Origin: Hesseltinella vesiculosa
Lineage: Eukaryota > Mucoromycota > Mucoromycetes > Mucorales > Cunninghamellaceae
Reading direction: 5' to 3'
NCBI GenBank assembly: GCA_002104935.1
Contig: MCGT01000016.1
Coordinates: forward strand, 469,418 to 533,417
Length of the DNA stretch: 64,000 nt
The position numbers and the translations under genes were made by a program. Every line of letters begins with the position of its first letter. Positions within the stretch are counted from its first letter, which is position 1. The notes below the pieces were generated by a model that did not search any database, was not told the origin of the DNA, and worked only from the letters and a program-made list of their open reading frames with translations. Positions 22,887 to 34,410 of this stretch are shown here, piece by piece.

Positions 22887-23358
22887 ATGTCTGCTTATGA
22901 GCATGTTAGCGGCGGGTCGTTAAAGTTTAAAGGGGGGACTTCCTCTATCAAGTAAGCACTCAGCATCTAAATAAGCAAAATACACCACATGGCCTGGATG
23001 CTCACAGAAACATGCCTTTCACAGGAAAAAAAAGAAAAAATCAAAATCAAGCAAGGAAAAGATGACCAAGGCAATTGAATCGTCCCAAGATGATCCAAAG
23101 ATTGTCCAGGTTGTGCAAAAAACAGATGCTGAAAAACGATTTGAAGAAATCAAAAGGAAACGAGTAAGTAATCAGTACGAAATATCCAATGCTCCTTGAC
23201 TTGTTGATGATTGACACCCTTGTTTTGATGTTTCACAGCAATTGGATCGTGCCTCGAAGCAAGCGCAAAAATCACACAAGGAACGCGTGGCTGAATTCAA
23301 TACGAAACTCGACAACCTCACTGAACACTTTGACTTGCCAAAGGTCGGACCAGGCTAA
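22887..23358 (+). CDS. FAM32A-family small Lys-rich nuclear protein
   Basis: Three exons (22887-22951, 23025-23163, 23239-23358) with GT-AG junctions give 107 residues. It starts [17 protein letters not shown], as FAM32A proteins start with an AYE...G.LK.KG block, continues with a Lys run ([10 protein letters not shown]) and ends [11 protein letters not shown]...[13 protein letters not shown], the conserved family tail (RVEDFN..L..LTEH.DIPKV). FAM32A sits in the late spliceosome, where the C-terminal tail reaches the active site in the step II complex; this role is known for animals and inferred here. The length matches the family. Confidence 0.9.
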
Positions 23359-23591
23359 CACGAAGCCAGCACTTTTTTTTTTTTTTTTTTTTTGGCAAGA
23401 GGGGGTCAAGGTTTTGCAAATTGGACGGTTTTTTTGCCGGGTCTCTCTTCAACTCTACAACTTCGATACCTGATCAGCGATCTTCACTTCCCACCTTTTG
23501 CTCTCCCAAAAAAAAAAATCCTACTTCAACCGTCTCCGTATCTGTTTCATTAAATAATACAATTGTGCTTTGAGCCATAACTATCTACAAG

Positions 23592-24606
23592 CTACAGGTT
23601 ACAAGTGTCAGGTAGAGTCAGGACATAGCTAGAGTTGGGAGAGCCGTTCACCATCCATTGATGACACCAGTCCTTAGTTAACATGCCCATTTCAGGACAC
23701 CAAGCGTGGCCAACTTTGTCGACGGTAATTTGAGCCCAGTCTTGGTATTCTCTGCCAGCTGAAGAAGTACGCAGTAATTCCACCAAGGGCTCGTTGAAAC
23801 GACCAGGAACCAATTTGTCAGCCCCACCACTGATCGACAGCAGTTTCTTGCTCTTCAGTCGTTCACCCATGTTCTGACAGTGGCTGTGAACAAGCTGCTT
23901 GAACCATTCAGGCATGTATTCGTCGGGATGACCGCCGTCCTTCAATCGGGCTTCCAACAAACCGATCAAGTCGCTTGTGCCAACCACAGGAATCACAACA
24001 GAGATACGGGCATCTGCAATCAGAGAGAGACATTTTACATCCGAGAGCTCGCTCTTTTTTTCCTACCCTGTGCCCCCGCCAGAAAGGCCACATGACCGCC
24101 CATGGAGAAGCCCATACAGCCCCACACTTGCACAGGGCGTTGGCCACCAAAGAGATAATGTTCCAGCACATCAATAAGCTCAGACACTGTGTTTGCCCCT
24201 GTGTGGATCATTGACCACATATCCACAGCATGTGATGGGTTATGGGCTTCCCAACCATTGTTTGCGTTCTTGTCCACAAGACGCGAGCCATGATTCACTT
24301 GATCAAATGTAACCACTAACAAATGACGTTGCCCAGGGTCTGAACGTGTGTCATTCAAGGGGCAAACGACACCAGCAAGGGGTTCCATGATGGCCTTTTG
24401 TTCTAATTGTAAAAAAAAGAAGAGAAAGAAAGAGGCAATGGGAGGTGTTAGAAATAGACTAATCAGCCCGTCGTGGACTTACGCAGTCGACCGTGAATGG
24501 CAAATAAAATACCAACAGGGGTACCTTTAGGCAAATTGTTGTATTCTTCTAAACCATAAACAGTGAGGTCAAGTCCATTTACAATAATATCTGTCTTGGA
24601 TGGCAT
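23592..24606 (-). CDS. Alpha/beta hydrolase, dienelactone-hydrolase-like
   Basis: Exons 24606-24483, 24402-24067 and 24013-23592 give 293 residues in frame. The N-terminus MPSKTDIIVNGLDLTVYGL leads to a strand ending FAIHGR (the HG oxyanion motif). The nucleophile elbow is GFSMGGHVAF, the acid is likely the Asp in GGADKLVPG and the His is in VGHAWCPEM, all in the right order for the fold. The His-containing region is close to the end, as expected. There is no signal peptide or membrane segment, so it is probably cytosolic. The substrate cannot be told from sequence. Its 3' end lies 233 bp from the FAM32A stop in convergent orientation. Confidence 0.8.
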
Positions 24607-25007
24607 GTTTCAAAGTAGAAGCAAAAAAAAAAGGGGGGGAGTGTATGGAAAAAAAAGAAAAGAAAAGAAAAGAAAGCTCAGCATACTTGGAAGTGCTTCG
24701 AATTTGTGATGAAACCAGGTCTCTCTTTCAGAAAATGTCAGGGGAACACATAAAAAAACATTGGATCAGGGTTCAATTTATAGCAAAGAGCGTTTTTAAC
24801 ACGTCGATTAAAAAGAAAAGGGTGGCATATGATAGGTGAGGTGATAATAATAGAGCATATAGGAAGCAAAGGGTCATACAAAAGAAAAGTAGCATAAACG
24901 ATCACTTTACAAGGAAACACCAGTGTAAACATAAATGGACATAACGGAAGGAGAGAGCGAGAGATCATAGGAGAGAGGGTGTGGTAAAGAGAGGAGAGCT
25001 ATTTTCT
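24607..25007. other. intergenic, A-rich
   Basis: This is the promoter side of the hydrolase and the 3' flank of the Myb gene. It includes GAAAAGAAAAGAAAAG tracts near 24655-24675. No gene seen. Confidence 0.5.
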
Positions 25008-25790
25008 TCAGCAAGGAGCTCTCCTGCCATCCATGGTTTTCCAAGGGCGACGGGCTAATCGGGATTGTTGCTGGAATTTGAAGTCGATCAGATTTTTGCT
25101 TTGGAGGGTTTTAAATCGGCCCCAGCAACAGCCACGCGACCGATGGGGAAGGTAGGTGGAAGAGATCATGGCCCATGATAAACCTTGTTCAAAGCCTTTT
25201 TGCAACAGCTCATCCTCCGCCGGTGTCCAAGGCGTACGTGTCTGCATTGGTGTGGAGGACAAAGAAGAAGCAGCCATGAGGGTATGGACATTGGAAGTTG
25301 AGCATGACCGATGACGTTGGCGAGCATGGGGAGAGGGTCGATGAGGAGGGCTGGATAGAATGGTGGTGGACATGGATGTTGTCAAGGGCGCGACCAACGC
25401 CTCAGCATAGTGATGGGGCTGTTGGTAATATGAGATTAAGGGCGAGGTACGATGATGCTCACTCTGAGATCGTTGGCGAGGAGAACTGTTTTGACTGCTG
25501 ATGCTATTGCTGCGACTACTGATCGTACTACACGTACTCAAACTGCTGCTGCTCATAGATCGAGCATGTTTCCAGGCGTCCACATCGTCATAAATCTGTT
25601 CAATAAACGTAGCCTCTTGTGGTGACTGGATGACTAAGGGGTCAACATATTCCTTGAGTTGTTGTCGCTGTTGCTCAATATCCATAGTTTGGCATAACAA
25701 ATGTTTGATATCCATGACACCTAAAAATCATTTACAGAGTGAGCGCCAATTGGAATCATTTCTACGCGGAAGTCTAAACTTACGTGACAT
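25008..25790 (-). CDS. Myb/SANT-domain protein, small
   Basis: A 7-nt first exon (25790-25784, ATGTCAC) is spliced at GTAAGT to 25720-25008, giving MSRVMDIKH... and 239 residues; alternatively translation starts at MDIKH in exon 2. A long Ser-rich, probably disordered middle is followed by a SANT/Myb repeat near residues 170-215: RTPWTPAEDELLQKGFEQGL and then W(A)MIS..YLPHRSRGCCWGRFKTL, with two of the regular Trp residues. One repeat with basic flanks suggests a DNA- or chromatin-binding regulator. The 5' flank is unusually A/G-rich. Confidence 0.75.
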
Positions 25791-28515
25791 GATACAATGA
25801 TGGTTGCTTGACAATGAATGAGAATGACTTGGTGTAACAAGAAATTAAAAAAAAAAATACAAAAAAAGGTGATGTAAAACAGCAATAGATGATGGGTTCT
25901 TTGACAAGCACAAAAAAAGAGAAAAGGAAAGAAGGAAGAAAAAATGAACGGTCAGCCGCAATAAAAAATATCGCAGTGGGCTATTTTTATAAGGAGTAAA
26001 TGAGGTTAATATAACAGGGGAAGGGGATTAAAATCATAAAAAAAAGGAGGTAGTGAAGAAGAAGAAAAAGAACAAGAAGAAGAAGAAAAAATAGTAAAAG
26101 AAAGGGGAAGAAGAAAGGGGGAAGGTCGGAAAAAGGATTACAGGACAAGGCCGAAAAAAAATCAAGCCGTCACCCGACATGCATCACCCATCACAACAGC
26201 AATGAAATAGGAAAAACAAAAAAAAAAAAAAAATGAAAATGAAAAAGGACACAGAACACATGAAAACAAGCCTAGCATGCACTGCGAACACTCCACAAAA
26301 CTACTCCATAGGCGCGGGTTGGTCCCATTTCACACTCGATATGCATGAAGCAAGCTTCTTTTTGCTTTTAAAGGCAGTGTGAGGTGCACACGCATTGATA
26401 GTTCCAATGGGAGGATCGAGGCAAGGGGACAAGTAAGCAAACAGCCAGCAAACCCAAGGATGGCATTCATTGAAGCCCCCTAGTGGGGCTACATCCGACA
26501 TGCGTGGCAATGCTCGGCAGCCATCATTTTTGCATCGCCTTGATCATTTTTCCAAAAATGGAAATCAAAAATAAAGAAGCAATACATGCATTCTTTTTGT
26601 TTTTCTTTTCGTTATCAAAAAAAGGAGTCAGTCGCATTTGCCATAAAATACTTGTTCAATCCTTTCGATGCTATCCAAGTGGATGAAAAAGATTTAGCTC
26701 GCGCGACTTGTCGAATGGATCTGCTGGCTACCATGGCAATTTCAAGTTTGATGTCAGCTCACGAGGTTTCTCCTCCTTTTTATTTTTGTTTTCAATCAGC
26801 CAACCTGTCACAAAACGACAAGATTTTTTCCTATATTAAGGCAAAAGAAGGAGGGATGACGTGTGTATGTGCGTAGATGAATTGGCAGTGCGTCAAGACA
26901 AGAGATATTGTATCACTGAGGAACGAAAGCAATGAAAATGGTTCTTCCTGAGAACTAGCTCAAATGGAAAGTACGCCATGTCATGCGCATGTGTTTGTCA
27001 TCCCAGGCATTACGTTACACGTTGCTCCTCCCCCTTCTTCCCCCTTGTCTCCTTGACCAATCTTGGCTATCTTGTCAAAAAAAAAAGCGCTGGACAATAT
27101 GAGAATGGCATTAGCTAGAAATGGTAATCTGTCAAATGATGGCTGAAGAATAAATGACTGATGGGCATTGTCATGCAACAGGCAAGCACCTGGGTGCATG
27201 GATATTTTGGGTCATTTTATACTGTTCAACAACAGCTCAAAATGTCAGGATGACGCACGAAATCACAAGGGCATCCCTCGGCCCCTTCGCACGTTGCCAT
27301 TGAAAAAACAACAGGGTCAACTCCAAAACAATCTTTTGCCATCAGCTGCAAATTCTTCAGGAAAAATGAAACGCATACAGTTCACCCAAGCCCTATTTTC
27401 CACCTCCCATCACAATGCGCCCCTGGAAACCCTTTCCTCAGTCGGTTTACGCCAATTTTCCTATTTTTTTTTCCTTTCTCGCCAAACGAAAAAAGTGGAC
27501 TGCAGTAAAACCGCCCTGTTGATTAGACCTTGAAAATTACCTTTATTTGGTAAAAAAAGTACCATCATTTGATCTTGGCCAATTTGGGTAAACGCATTCA
27601 TGACGCTTGGACATCCGAGACCATTCATCTTTTTTTTTTTTATTATTACGTGACTGTGTCACATCTGCAAGTGCTCACCGGTTTCGCCCATGCAGTTTGA
27701 TTCTAGTTTTTCCGCTGTGCTCTCTGCAAATTTCAAACGATTGGCTCTCGTACCCCAAACCAAGGCAGCAGCACGTCTTGCGTTTTTTTTTTGTGTTTTT
27801 TGTGTTTTTTACTACTTACAAGCGTCAAACTTTTGCGTAATAATGTATGGTCAAGATATTACAGAAAGAACTGATCACACCAGTCTTGTGTGAACAAATG
27901 AAAAGCCTGACTTTTTTTCGAGTTCCCTTGAAAAATATCTTATTTTGGAGGGAATAAAGTAGCTCGTGAGAGTGGCTAGGAATGAGCCATCCCGATAATT
28001 TTCATATCACTCAATGCTTCCATTGGAGGGCCTTTGACCAAATAGAGAAAGAAGGACTTGAGATCAATGTTACACGCGGCATCGTGACACTTTGATTGGC
28101 TTCCATGATCTTCAAGGTACTGATGAGAAAATGGTTTATGATTGGTGGTTTAGATCACTCCAGGTTGTAATTGGCTGATGCCGTGAGAAAGCGGTTGCCT
28201 GTTCCTGTTGACCTCGATAATCTAGAAACTGATCCTTTTTTTTTTTTTACTCCAAGCGCCCCTTTCTTCGCATCCGTCCGACAGGTCTGCTATTTAAAAA
28301 TTGGTGCCCTTTGGCAAAATAAAATTTTATACTTTTATACCATTCCAAGCGGGAACCATGGTCCCGGGCCCTTGTCACATCCCTTCCTTTTTTTTTTTCC
28401 AAGCAAAACCTTATTTATTTGAATGGGCAGCAAAAAAAGTATAAATTCGATGTAGTTTTCACACCGACTCTTTTTGTTTTTTAAAAAAAATTGTATCTCA
28501 ACAACCCTAGCTACC
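25791..28515. other. 2.7-kb intergenic region
   Basis: An A/G-rich stretch (25840-26240) is followed by more even composition. Near 26476-26492 AGCCCC-CTAGT-GGGGCT can form a small hairpin. Open frames at 26586-26876 and 27168-27533 have no recognisable domains and end in homopolymers. I see no tRNA, rRNA or transposon ends. Confidence 0.4.
28440..28446 (+). promoter_or_regulatory. TATA box
   Basis: TATAAAT stands 70 bp before the start codon of the amidotransferase-like gene. Confidence 0.5.
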
Positions 28516-29403
28516 ATGATCAAAGAACCCCATCTCGACATTGCTATATTGGAAACATATCGACCCACAGCCGATATTCAAAAACGCCATGGCTCTTTTG
28601 TGGACATGGTGCAGTCGGCATTTGATCGAGCCATAGCCAAACGGCAAGAGCAAGAAAATCAGCCGAAAGTGACCGTGTCCTGGCATGTGTTCAATGCGCT
28701 TGAGCAAGAATTCCCTTCACTCAGTGATTTAACCTCGGGTAAGTTCCAGGGTGTCTTTATCACAGGGTCTGTCGACAATGCCTATGGTGATGAATCTTAC
28801 AAGCTAGCCATGGTCCAATTCATCCAGAGCTTGGTCATTTCCGAGGGCACATTCATGCTTCCTCTTGTTGGCATCTGTTTTGGTCATCAAATCATTTCCC
28901 GTGCCTGCGGCAATCCCAGTCAAAAAAATCCTAATGGGTGGGAGTTAGGACCGACCGCAATTCAATTGACCGAAATTGGCCGGCATGTGCTCCGCACTGA
29001 TAAAGATATCATTGTATGAATGAAACTGATGAAGCATAATCTAAACCTGTCTAGTTACTAACCTCTTTTAATTGTCCGCGTACAGACGTTGAATGAGTTC
29101 CATGAAGACCATGTGGCGACTGTGCCTCCTGGTTTTTTCAATTTGGCCACCACATCGCCTCACACCGCTGTGCAAGCTATGGTTTCCGCAGATGGCAACT
29201 GTCTCACCTTGCAGGGACACCCAGAAATCAACAATCACACCGTTCATACAGTCATCCACAAGCTGTCAGACACTTTGCCTCCCGATCTTGTCAAATCGGC
29301 CTTGCTGCAGCTCGCCTCAGACCCAGCATTGGATGATGTATGGCTCACTGATCGGCTACTTTCACACTTCACGGGCAGCCTCCCTCGACCATTTGTAACT
29401 TAG
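28516..29403 (+). CDS. Class I glutamine-amidotransferase-like protein
   Basis: Exons 28516-29013 and 29086-29403 give 271 residues. The chain has GVFITGSVDNAYG (oxyanion strand and glycine loop), then LVGICFGHQIISRA, in which Cys is the nucleophile of class I GATases. The His-Glu partner is LQGHPEINN, preceded by HEDHVATVPPGF. No synthetase domain is attached, and the length (about 270) fits the stand-alone GMP-synthase-like group, which removes the gamma-glutamyl or amide group from small substrates in the cytosol. The substrate is unknown. A TATA box lies 70 bp upstream. It converges with the RabGGTase gene. Confidence 0.85.
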
Positions 29404-29447
29404 GTGACCTTCCTTACCCATCTTCAAAAGAAGGCTCGAATAATAAA

Positions 29448-29575
29448 GTACAAATTCATACAAAATGGCATATTTCTACAATTCATAAAGATAATTTAAC
29501 AAAGTGGATGCATGGTCTTTTTTTCTTCGGATTACATCGACCCTCCTTTTGCATGAATGCGTTTTTCTAAAGTGC
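29448..29575 (-). pseudogene. Decayed duplicate of RabGGTase alpha last exon
   Basis: This block repeats the terminal exon at 29889-29798 including acceptor (CACTTTAG), coding part and stop, and extends into the 3' flank (AAATGCCATTTTGTAT). Read without indels it encodes RRVDVIRRKKDHASTLLNYL then YEL and stop, against RRKVDAIRRNKDHASTLINY then LFEL. A 1-nt deletion near the start shifts the frame if it is spliced like the original, so it would give a short tail ending ...GGSM. It lies in the spacer to the amidotransferase gene. Confidence 0.75.
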
Positions 29576-29797
29576 TGGTTTTTTTTTTTTTTTGCCAGCT
29601 TGGTTTTGTCAAGCAGCTGCACTGGGGGACGTATGTCGAGGACCATTGTCAAAGTAAGGAGACAGTGATGAAGGGAGATCGATGGGAACTAAGTCTTAAA
29701 CAGGTGGTGCCGCACGAGAATCCATAAAGATGGTGCTTGCTTGAAAATAAATCAATGAAAGGCGCACAAGGGCAGTTTATACAAAATGGGCATTTTT

Positions 29798-31800
29798 CTA
29801 CAACTCAAAAAGATAATTTATCAACGTCGATGCGTGGTCTTTGTTTCTTCTGATTGCATCGACCTTCCTTCGGATATGAATGCGATTTTCTAGAGTGAGC
29901 GAAAAAAAAAAAGAGGTTGAGTTGCTGGATAGAGTGCGCGGTCCTTCAACTTACTGATTTCTTCGTATCGTCTAACACGATAAGGATCCAAGGCAATCAA
30001 CTGATCTATCAGATGAAGGCACTCATCATCCAAAGCGTCGTCCTCGTTACCAGTTCGCAATCGCAGCTGCTGCAAAAAGTGGACCAATGTTTGTAGCGCC
30101 CCTAACGTTTTACAAAATACAGCTGCATCAGCGATCCGTCGCGAAGCTTTCACTTGCCAACCTACATTTGCTTTCTGGCTCACAGTCAATAAGGTCGCGT
30201 ACTACTTGGATTTCTGATTTTAACGTTTCCACTGGGTCCAAGGTATACCAATTATTAGATTCCTGTGTGATTGAGTCCTTGTACTGCTTGGCCAATGTCA
30301 CTGGTTTCGAGAGTGCCTTTTTTTGCTCTACCATCGCGGTCCAAGCATCTATTCGAAAAGAAGATAAAAACGTCAGCGATGTCCTTTCTTTTTTGTCCCT
30401 AACCTACTAGAGCCAAAAGTTACAGGCTGGATATCTTCAGTCCATGTCTTGTCAGAGTCCATAGTCATGGCGCTGCTGATAGGAAAGACAGTACTGGAAT
30501 CCATGATTGCTGTCGATGGCAAGGTGGTTTGATCAGCGTCACACACAAACAACCAAACGGAACCACTATCACCGGGGAAATAGCTGCTGGAGGTCGAGAC
30601 GACCGTCTCCATTGGAAACCATTGTCCAGCGGTCGGGTTTTGTAGGTCGTCCAGCAGCGTTGGGTATTGAGAGAACCGAACCATATCGTTAAAGACACAC
30701 ACAATATTCCCATCGCCAACATGATACACGCCAAGTAACATCACATGAGAAGGCGCTAGCACAAGAAAGAGAGGTTACTGCCAATTACCGCTTTTTTCAA
30801 TGAAGTTACCTTTGCCAAGAACCCACCAATAATATAGCCAAGCAGATTGGTCATCAGGGTCTGTGTAAATCGCATTTTGGACCATTTCCAGTTCGTTTCG
30901 AGCCACATCGTTCTTTTCTTCGGCAGTCATGTCCTTAACTATCTCGGGCAGTAATTTGGATCGCTGATGCCAGGCCGAGTAGTTACTGAAGGATTGATTG
31001 ATCTTTTGTGTAGTGAAATCGAATTCCTGATTGACGAGACTATCATCTTCCTCCGCTGACGCTGTCGACTGTCGAAGATGATGTACCACCACGCGGCGAT
31101 AGGTCCATCCATGGACTGCACGTATGAAATAAGAGGTGAGCTATGTCTTCTTGTCTCTTTCATCCCCTGCCCTTCTCTACCTTACAGTTACGAGCGTCCA
31201 AGGTGAGCATCTTATTGACCAAATGCAGCTCACCTGCCCAGCTGGGCTTGGGCATAGTACGCAAGCACCACAAGCGGTGGTTCCAAAGCCAATACGACTT
31301 GGGGTTGATCCGAATGAGTTGCATAAAAAAGTCAAGCTCTTGTAAAAAGAGCTTCTGTGCCATCTCTTGAGCTGCGGTGACATCGTGTTCATCAGGGGCT
31401 CTCGTTGGTTTAAGCAAGCCATCCTGGATCACAATACGTCGATGGTTCCAGACAGAGTAGTAATCAGGGTTCCAGCGCAAGATCTTCGTTGAAAAATTAA
31501 AAGCATCCTGATCGTATTGTTGCTCATCCATCTAGTTGAAAAGTATTTAACGTTAGCGATTCTCATCATCACGATTGCACCTTGCTTTCTAATACCTTTT
31601 TCCTTAGACATAACACAAGGTCGTTATATTCCTGAATCTTTGACGCTTCTTTGGCCCGGCGTGCCTTGATGATCTCATCCGTGGTCTTTTCACGCTTTCT
31701 TCCGTGCTAAAGTAGTGCATTAAAAACTATTAAAGGACTGCCCATTTGAATAGAAAAACAAATGCAATGTAATTGAAGAGATTCTTACCACGTCACTCAT
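29798..31800 (-). CDS. BET4: Rab geranylgeranyltransferase alpha subunit
   Basis: Eight exons (31800-31789, 31706-31596, 31531-31186, 31115-30810, 30755-30408, 30348-30166, 30101-29955, 29889-29798) give 514 residues with every phase matching. The first is only 12 nt (MSDV). Prenyltransferase alpha repeats are clear: NPDYYSVWNHRR, NPKSYWLWNHRLWCL, FHGWTYRRVVVHHL, NYSAWHQRSKLL and DPDDQSAWLYYWW. With the beta subunit this protein binds Rab-REP and directs geranylgeranylation of Rab C-terminal cysteines. The longer C-terminal half beyond the repeats fits RabGGTase rather than farnesyltransferase alpha. A fungal homologue of yeast Bet4. The terminal exon has a decayed copy at 29448-29575. Confidence 0.92.
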
Positions 31801-31905
31801 TCTAAAAAGAGGCTGTTGGAAGAAGAAAGATTCAGCTGCCTCCCCCCTTTTTTTTTAGGTTTAGCTCCGCAGATTTGCTAATGCCTTTTGAATTGCACTT
31901 CTTTA

Positions 31906-32253
31906 TTAGAGTATACTTCTTTTAAAAAATAATGACGCTATCAGTATTGAGATGATGGCAAACATAGCATTAACATTCGTTTTAGTCGAATCCGACGTAA
32001 ATCCAATAGTGATATTGTATTCTTTTCCAAATGATCCGCAACCGGCGGTGGGAACTGAGAGCATAGGTGTGTTTGTTAAATTGTTCGAGCATAAACCATC
32101 AGAAAAAGCTGTCAAATTCAGCCATTTGTTATTGTCTACGAATGTCCCAAGAAAGTATTTATCGTTGTAATAAGTGCAAACACCCGATGGCACAGTCGTG
32201 CAGTTTAGGTGGCAAATGTTGTCACTGCATAGCTTGAAATTATTTGCACTCAT
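31906..32253 (-). CDS. Small Cys/Asn-rich protein with C-terminal hydrophobic anchor
   Basis: A single 115-residue frame starts at ATG 32253, 48 bp after a TATAAAA. It has 7 Cys, several N-glycosylation sequons (NCT, NLT, NIT) and a C-terminal hydrophobic stretch (AMFAIISILIASLFF) followed by KRSIL. That looks like a surface protein that is tail- or GPI-anchored, but no N-terminal signal peptide is visible, and an upstream exon could supply it. Not recognised. It is A/T-rich compared with neighbours and sits beside the palindromic element. Confidence 0.45.
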   Translation of the reverse strand: MSANNFKLCSDNICHLNCTTVPSGVCTYYNDKYFLGTFVDNNKWLNLTAFSDGLCSNNLTNTPMLSVPTAGCGSFGKEYNITIGFTSDSTKTNVNAMFAIISILIASLFFKRSIL

Positions 32254-32300
32254 TATGGTAAAAAAATAAAAAGAGTGTGGTGGCCCCTGTGATATTCATT

Positions 32301-32307
32301 TTTTATA
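32301..32307 (-). promoter_or_regulatory. TATA box of the small Cys-rich gene
   Basis: TTTTATA on the plus strand reads TATAAAA on the minus strand, 48 bp before ATG 32253. Confidence 0.4.
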
Positions 32308-32886
32308 GTCCATGCGATCACATCAAATCTTGGAATTCCCGGAAGATTCTTAATTCTGTAGTGTAACGCATAATGATTTTCGTGTCGCTTTTATGCAGGC
32401 TGCGCTTTCAGTTACGCAGCGTCTTATTATGCTTATGACCAAACTTTTGTGAAGAAAGAAGTCATGAGATGGGTAACTTCATGATTAAAGGTAATAAAGT
32501 AAAATCGTGTTAATGCTGTTGTCAATAATGAAGTTGATGCCTCTGCTGTGTCCAGGCTGTTGATACATACCGGGCTTATGTCCAACGCGAGTATGTCTTT
32601 ATATGGCCATAGTTGCTTTAGATATGATGAATGCCTGGCTGATGTTATGAATACACTTGTTTAGGGCAGAATCATGACGGAAAACGCGAATGGCTGAACC
32701 AATATTGTAGTATGGAGATCAGTGTAAGCTCTGATATCTTGAACATCAGGGATCAGTCAGGTGTGAGCTTAGGCATGGAAAAGCGCAGCATCATAAAATA
32801 AAAAAATCCCTGTCGTCCTTCATGAGGGATTTTTGGTCGGTGAACCAATTGGATGATCCACTTACTCTTAAGTGCGCGAGAAAGTA

Positions 32887-34172
32887 AAATCAAGCGCGTG
32901 CGAAATTTTTCGTAGTGCAAGTTTTCCAACCTTCTTGTTGTTCACTCGACTCTCTGAGTGACCGGCGATTTCAATCAGAGTCATTTCTATGCATTTTGAT
33001 CTCGTATGAAAAATTTGGGGTGAATTGACTGGAACGGTTTTGCTCTGCAACCTTTGATCAGATGGCTTGGGGGTCATACTTCCCCTGAATTGAATTCAGT
33101 AGTCGAAATAGGCGGAAGGGAGACAAAAGCCTCATGCCACCCATCAAAAGATGGGCCCTTCCAACTATTTCATACGGTCTCGTCCGTTATCGGAATTAAC
33201 CAGACAAATCACTCCACGAACTAGGTCGGTCCCCTGGGGAAAACGGCTGATTTTTCATTGTTTTTAGCTGGGGGATCGGAGTTGGCAGAACGAAATTGGT
33301 CAAAAGTTGGCTGGGCAACCTTGGCCAAACGACCTGAATTATTCAGAATCATCATCATTCATGTATTTGCGCACTCGTACAAAATTTCACAACGATTCAA
33401 TCACTCAAAGGCGTTTTGCAGCGAACGATTTTTTTTTTTTCATTTTGAAAAAAAACTGGAATTGCCGATTCAGTCTCCGCACTACTCGACAAAAATCTAA
33501 AATCATTCGCTGCAATGCGACTTGGCCAATCAGACGCCTTTTTTTGGCTGCCGATTATTTTTTTCGTAACCCACATTTTTTTCGCTATACTGACTTAGAC
33601 ATGACCGTATAGAGAAAAAAGAAAGCACAAGCATGTGTGGCACACATGTCGCGAGTTTATTGACCTCATCAGTGTAGCGAAAAAAAGTTTGTTACGAAAA
33701 AAAAACCCGGCAGCGAATGATTTTAAATTTTTGTTGAGTAGTGCGGAGACGGAATCGGCAATTCCAGTTTTTTTTCAAAATGAAAAAATAAATCGTTCGC
33801 TGCAAAACGAGTGATTGAATCGTTGTGTAATTTTGTACGAGTGCGCAAATACATGAATGATGATGATTCTGAATAAATCAGGTCGTTTGGCCAAGGTTGC
33901 CCAGCCAACTTTTGACCAATTTCGTTCTGCCAACTCCGATCCCCCAGCTAACAACAATGAAAAATCAGCCGTTTTCCCCAGGGGACCCCCACACCATCTG
34001 ATCAAAGGTTGCAGAGCAAAACCGTTCCAAGTCAATTCACCCCAAATTTTTCATACGAGATCAAAATGCATAGAAATGACTCTGATTGAAATCACAGCTC
34101 ACTCAGACAGCCGAGTGAACAACAAGAAGATTGGAAAACGTGCAAAGAAAAATTTCGCATGCGCTTGATTTT
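32887..34172. mobile_element. 1.3-kb palindromic (foldback) element
   Basis: The left arm from AAAATCAAGCGCGTGCGAAA (32887) is repeated as complement ending at 34172. Arms of about 550-700 bp keep the same words in mirrored order, such as CACCCCAAATTTTTCATACG, GGTTGCAGAG, GGGGAAAACGGCTGATTTTT, GCTGGGCAACCTTGGCC and AACTGGAATTGCCGATTC, and meet near 33620 around TTCGCTAnACTGA. The left arm has a 156-bp insertion (33076-33231) that the right lacks. No transposase is encoded. It is probably a non-autonomous inverted-repeat transposon; pieces of it occur at 22570-22700, about 7020-7110 and 40978-41045. Confidence 0.75.
33076..33231. mobile_element. 156-bp insertion in the left arm
   Basis: Compared with the right arm (TGTGGGGGTCCCCTGGGG), the left arm reads GGGGGTC, then 156 bp, then GGTCCCCTGGGG, with GGTC at both edges (33072-33075 and 33228-33231) as a possible target duplication. 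It has no coding content. Confidence 0.5.
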
Positions 34173-34410
34173 AGTGAAAATACATAAGACTAAACGGTTT
34201 GGCCTAAAATATTTATTCACGGCTCAAAATAAGCATGGCAGCTGCCAAGTGATGGCGGAAATCTGGTAGGTTAAACCGAAAGAAAGGTTGGAGGAGTGGG
34301 AAACAGCTGGTGGTATTTTATTAGATGGTTTTAAGCGTCTGCCGCCGGTATCTTTCATGCCCAGGTGCTCTCTATCGCTTTTTTTCTTCTATGATGTTGC
34401 ATTCATTATT

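Noticed and set aside
26476..26492. Hairpin AGCCCC/GGGGCT as a structured RNA or terminator
   Set aside because: The stem is only 6 bp and there is no further structure or RNA-family motif.
26586..26876. Possible small gene upstream of the amidotransferase
   Set aside because: No recognisable domain, no neighbours supporting it, and the frame begins in a T-run.
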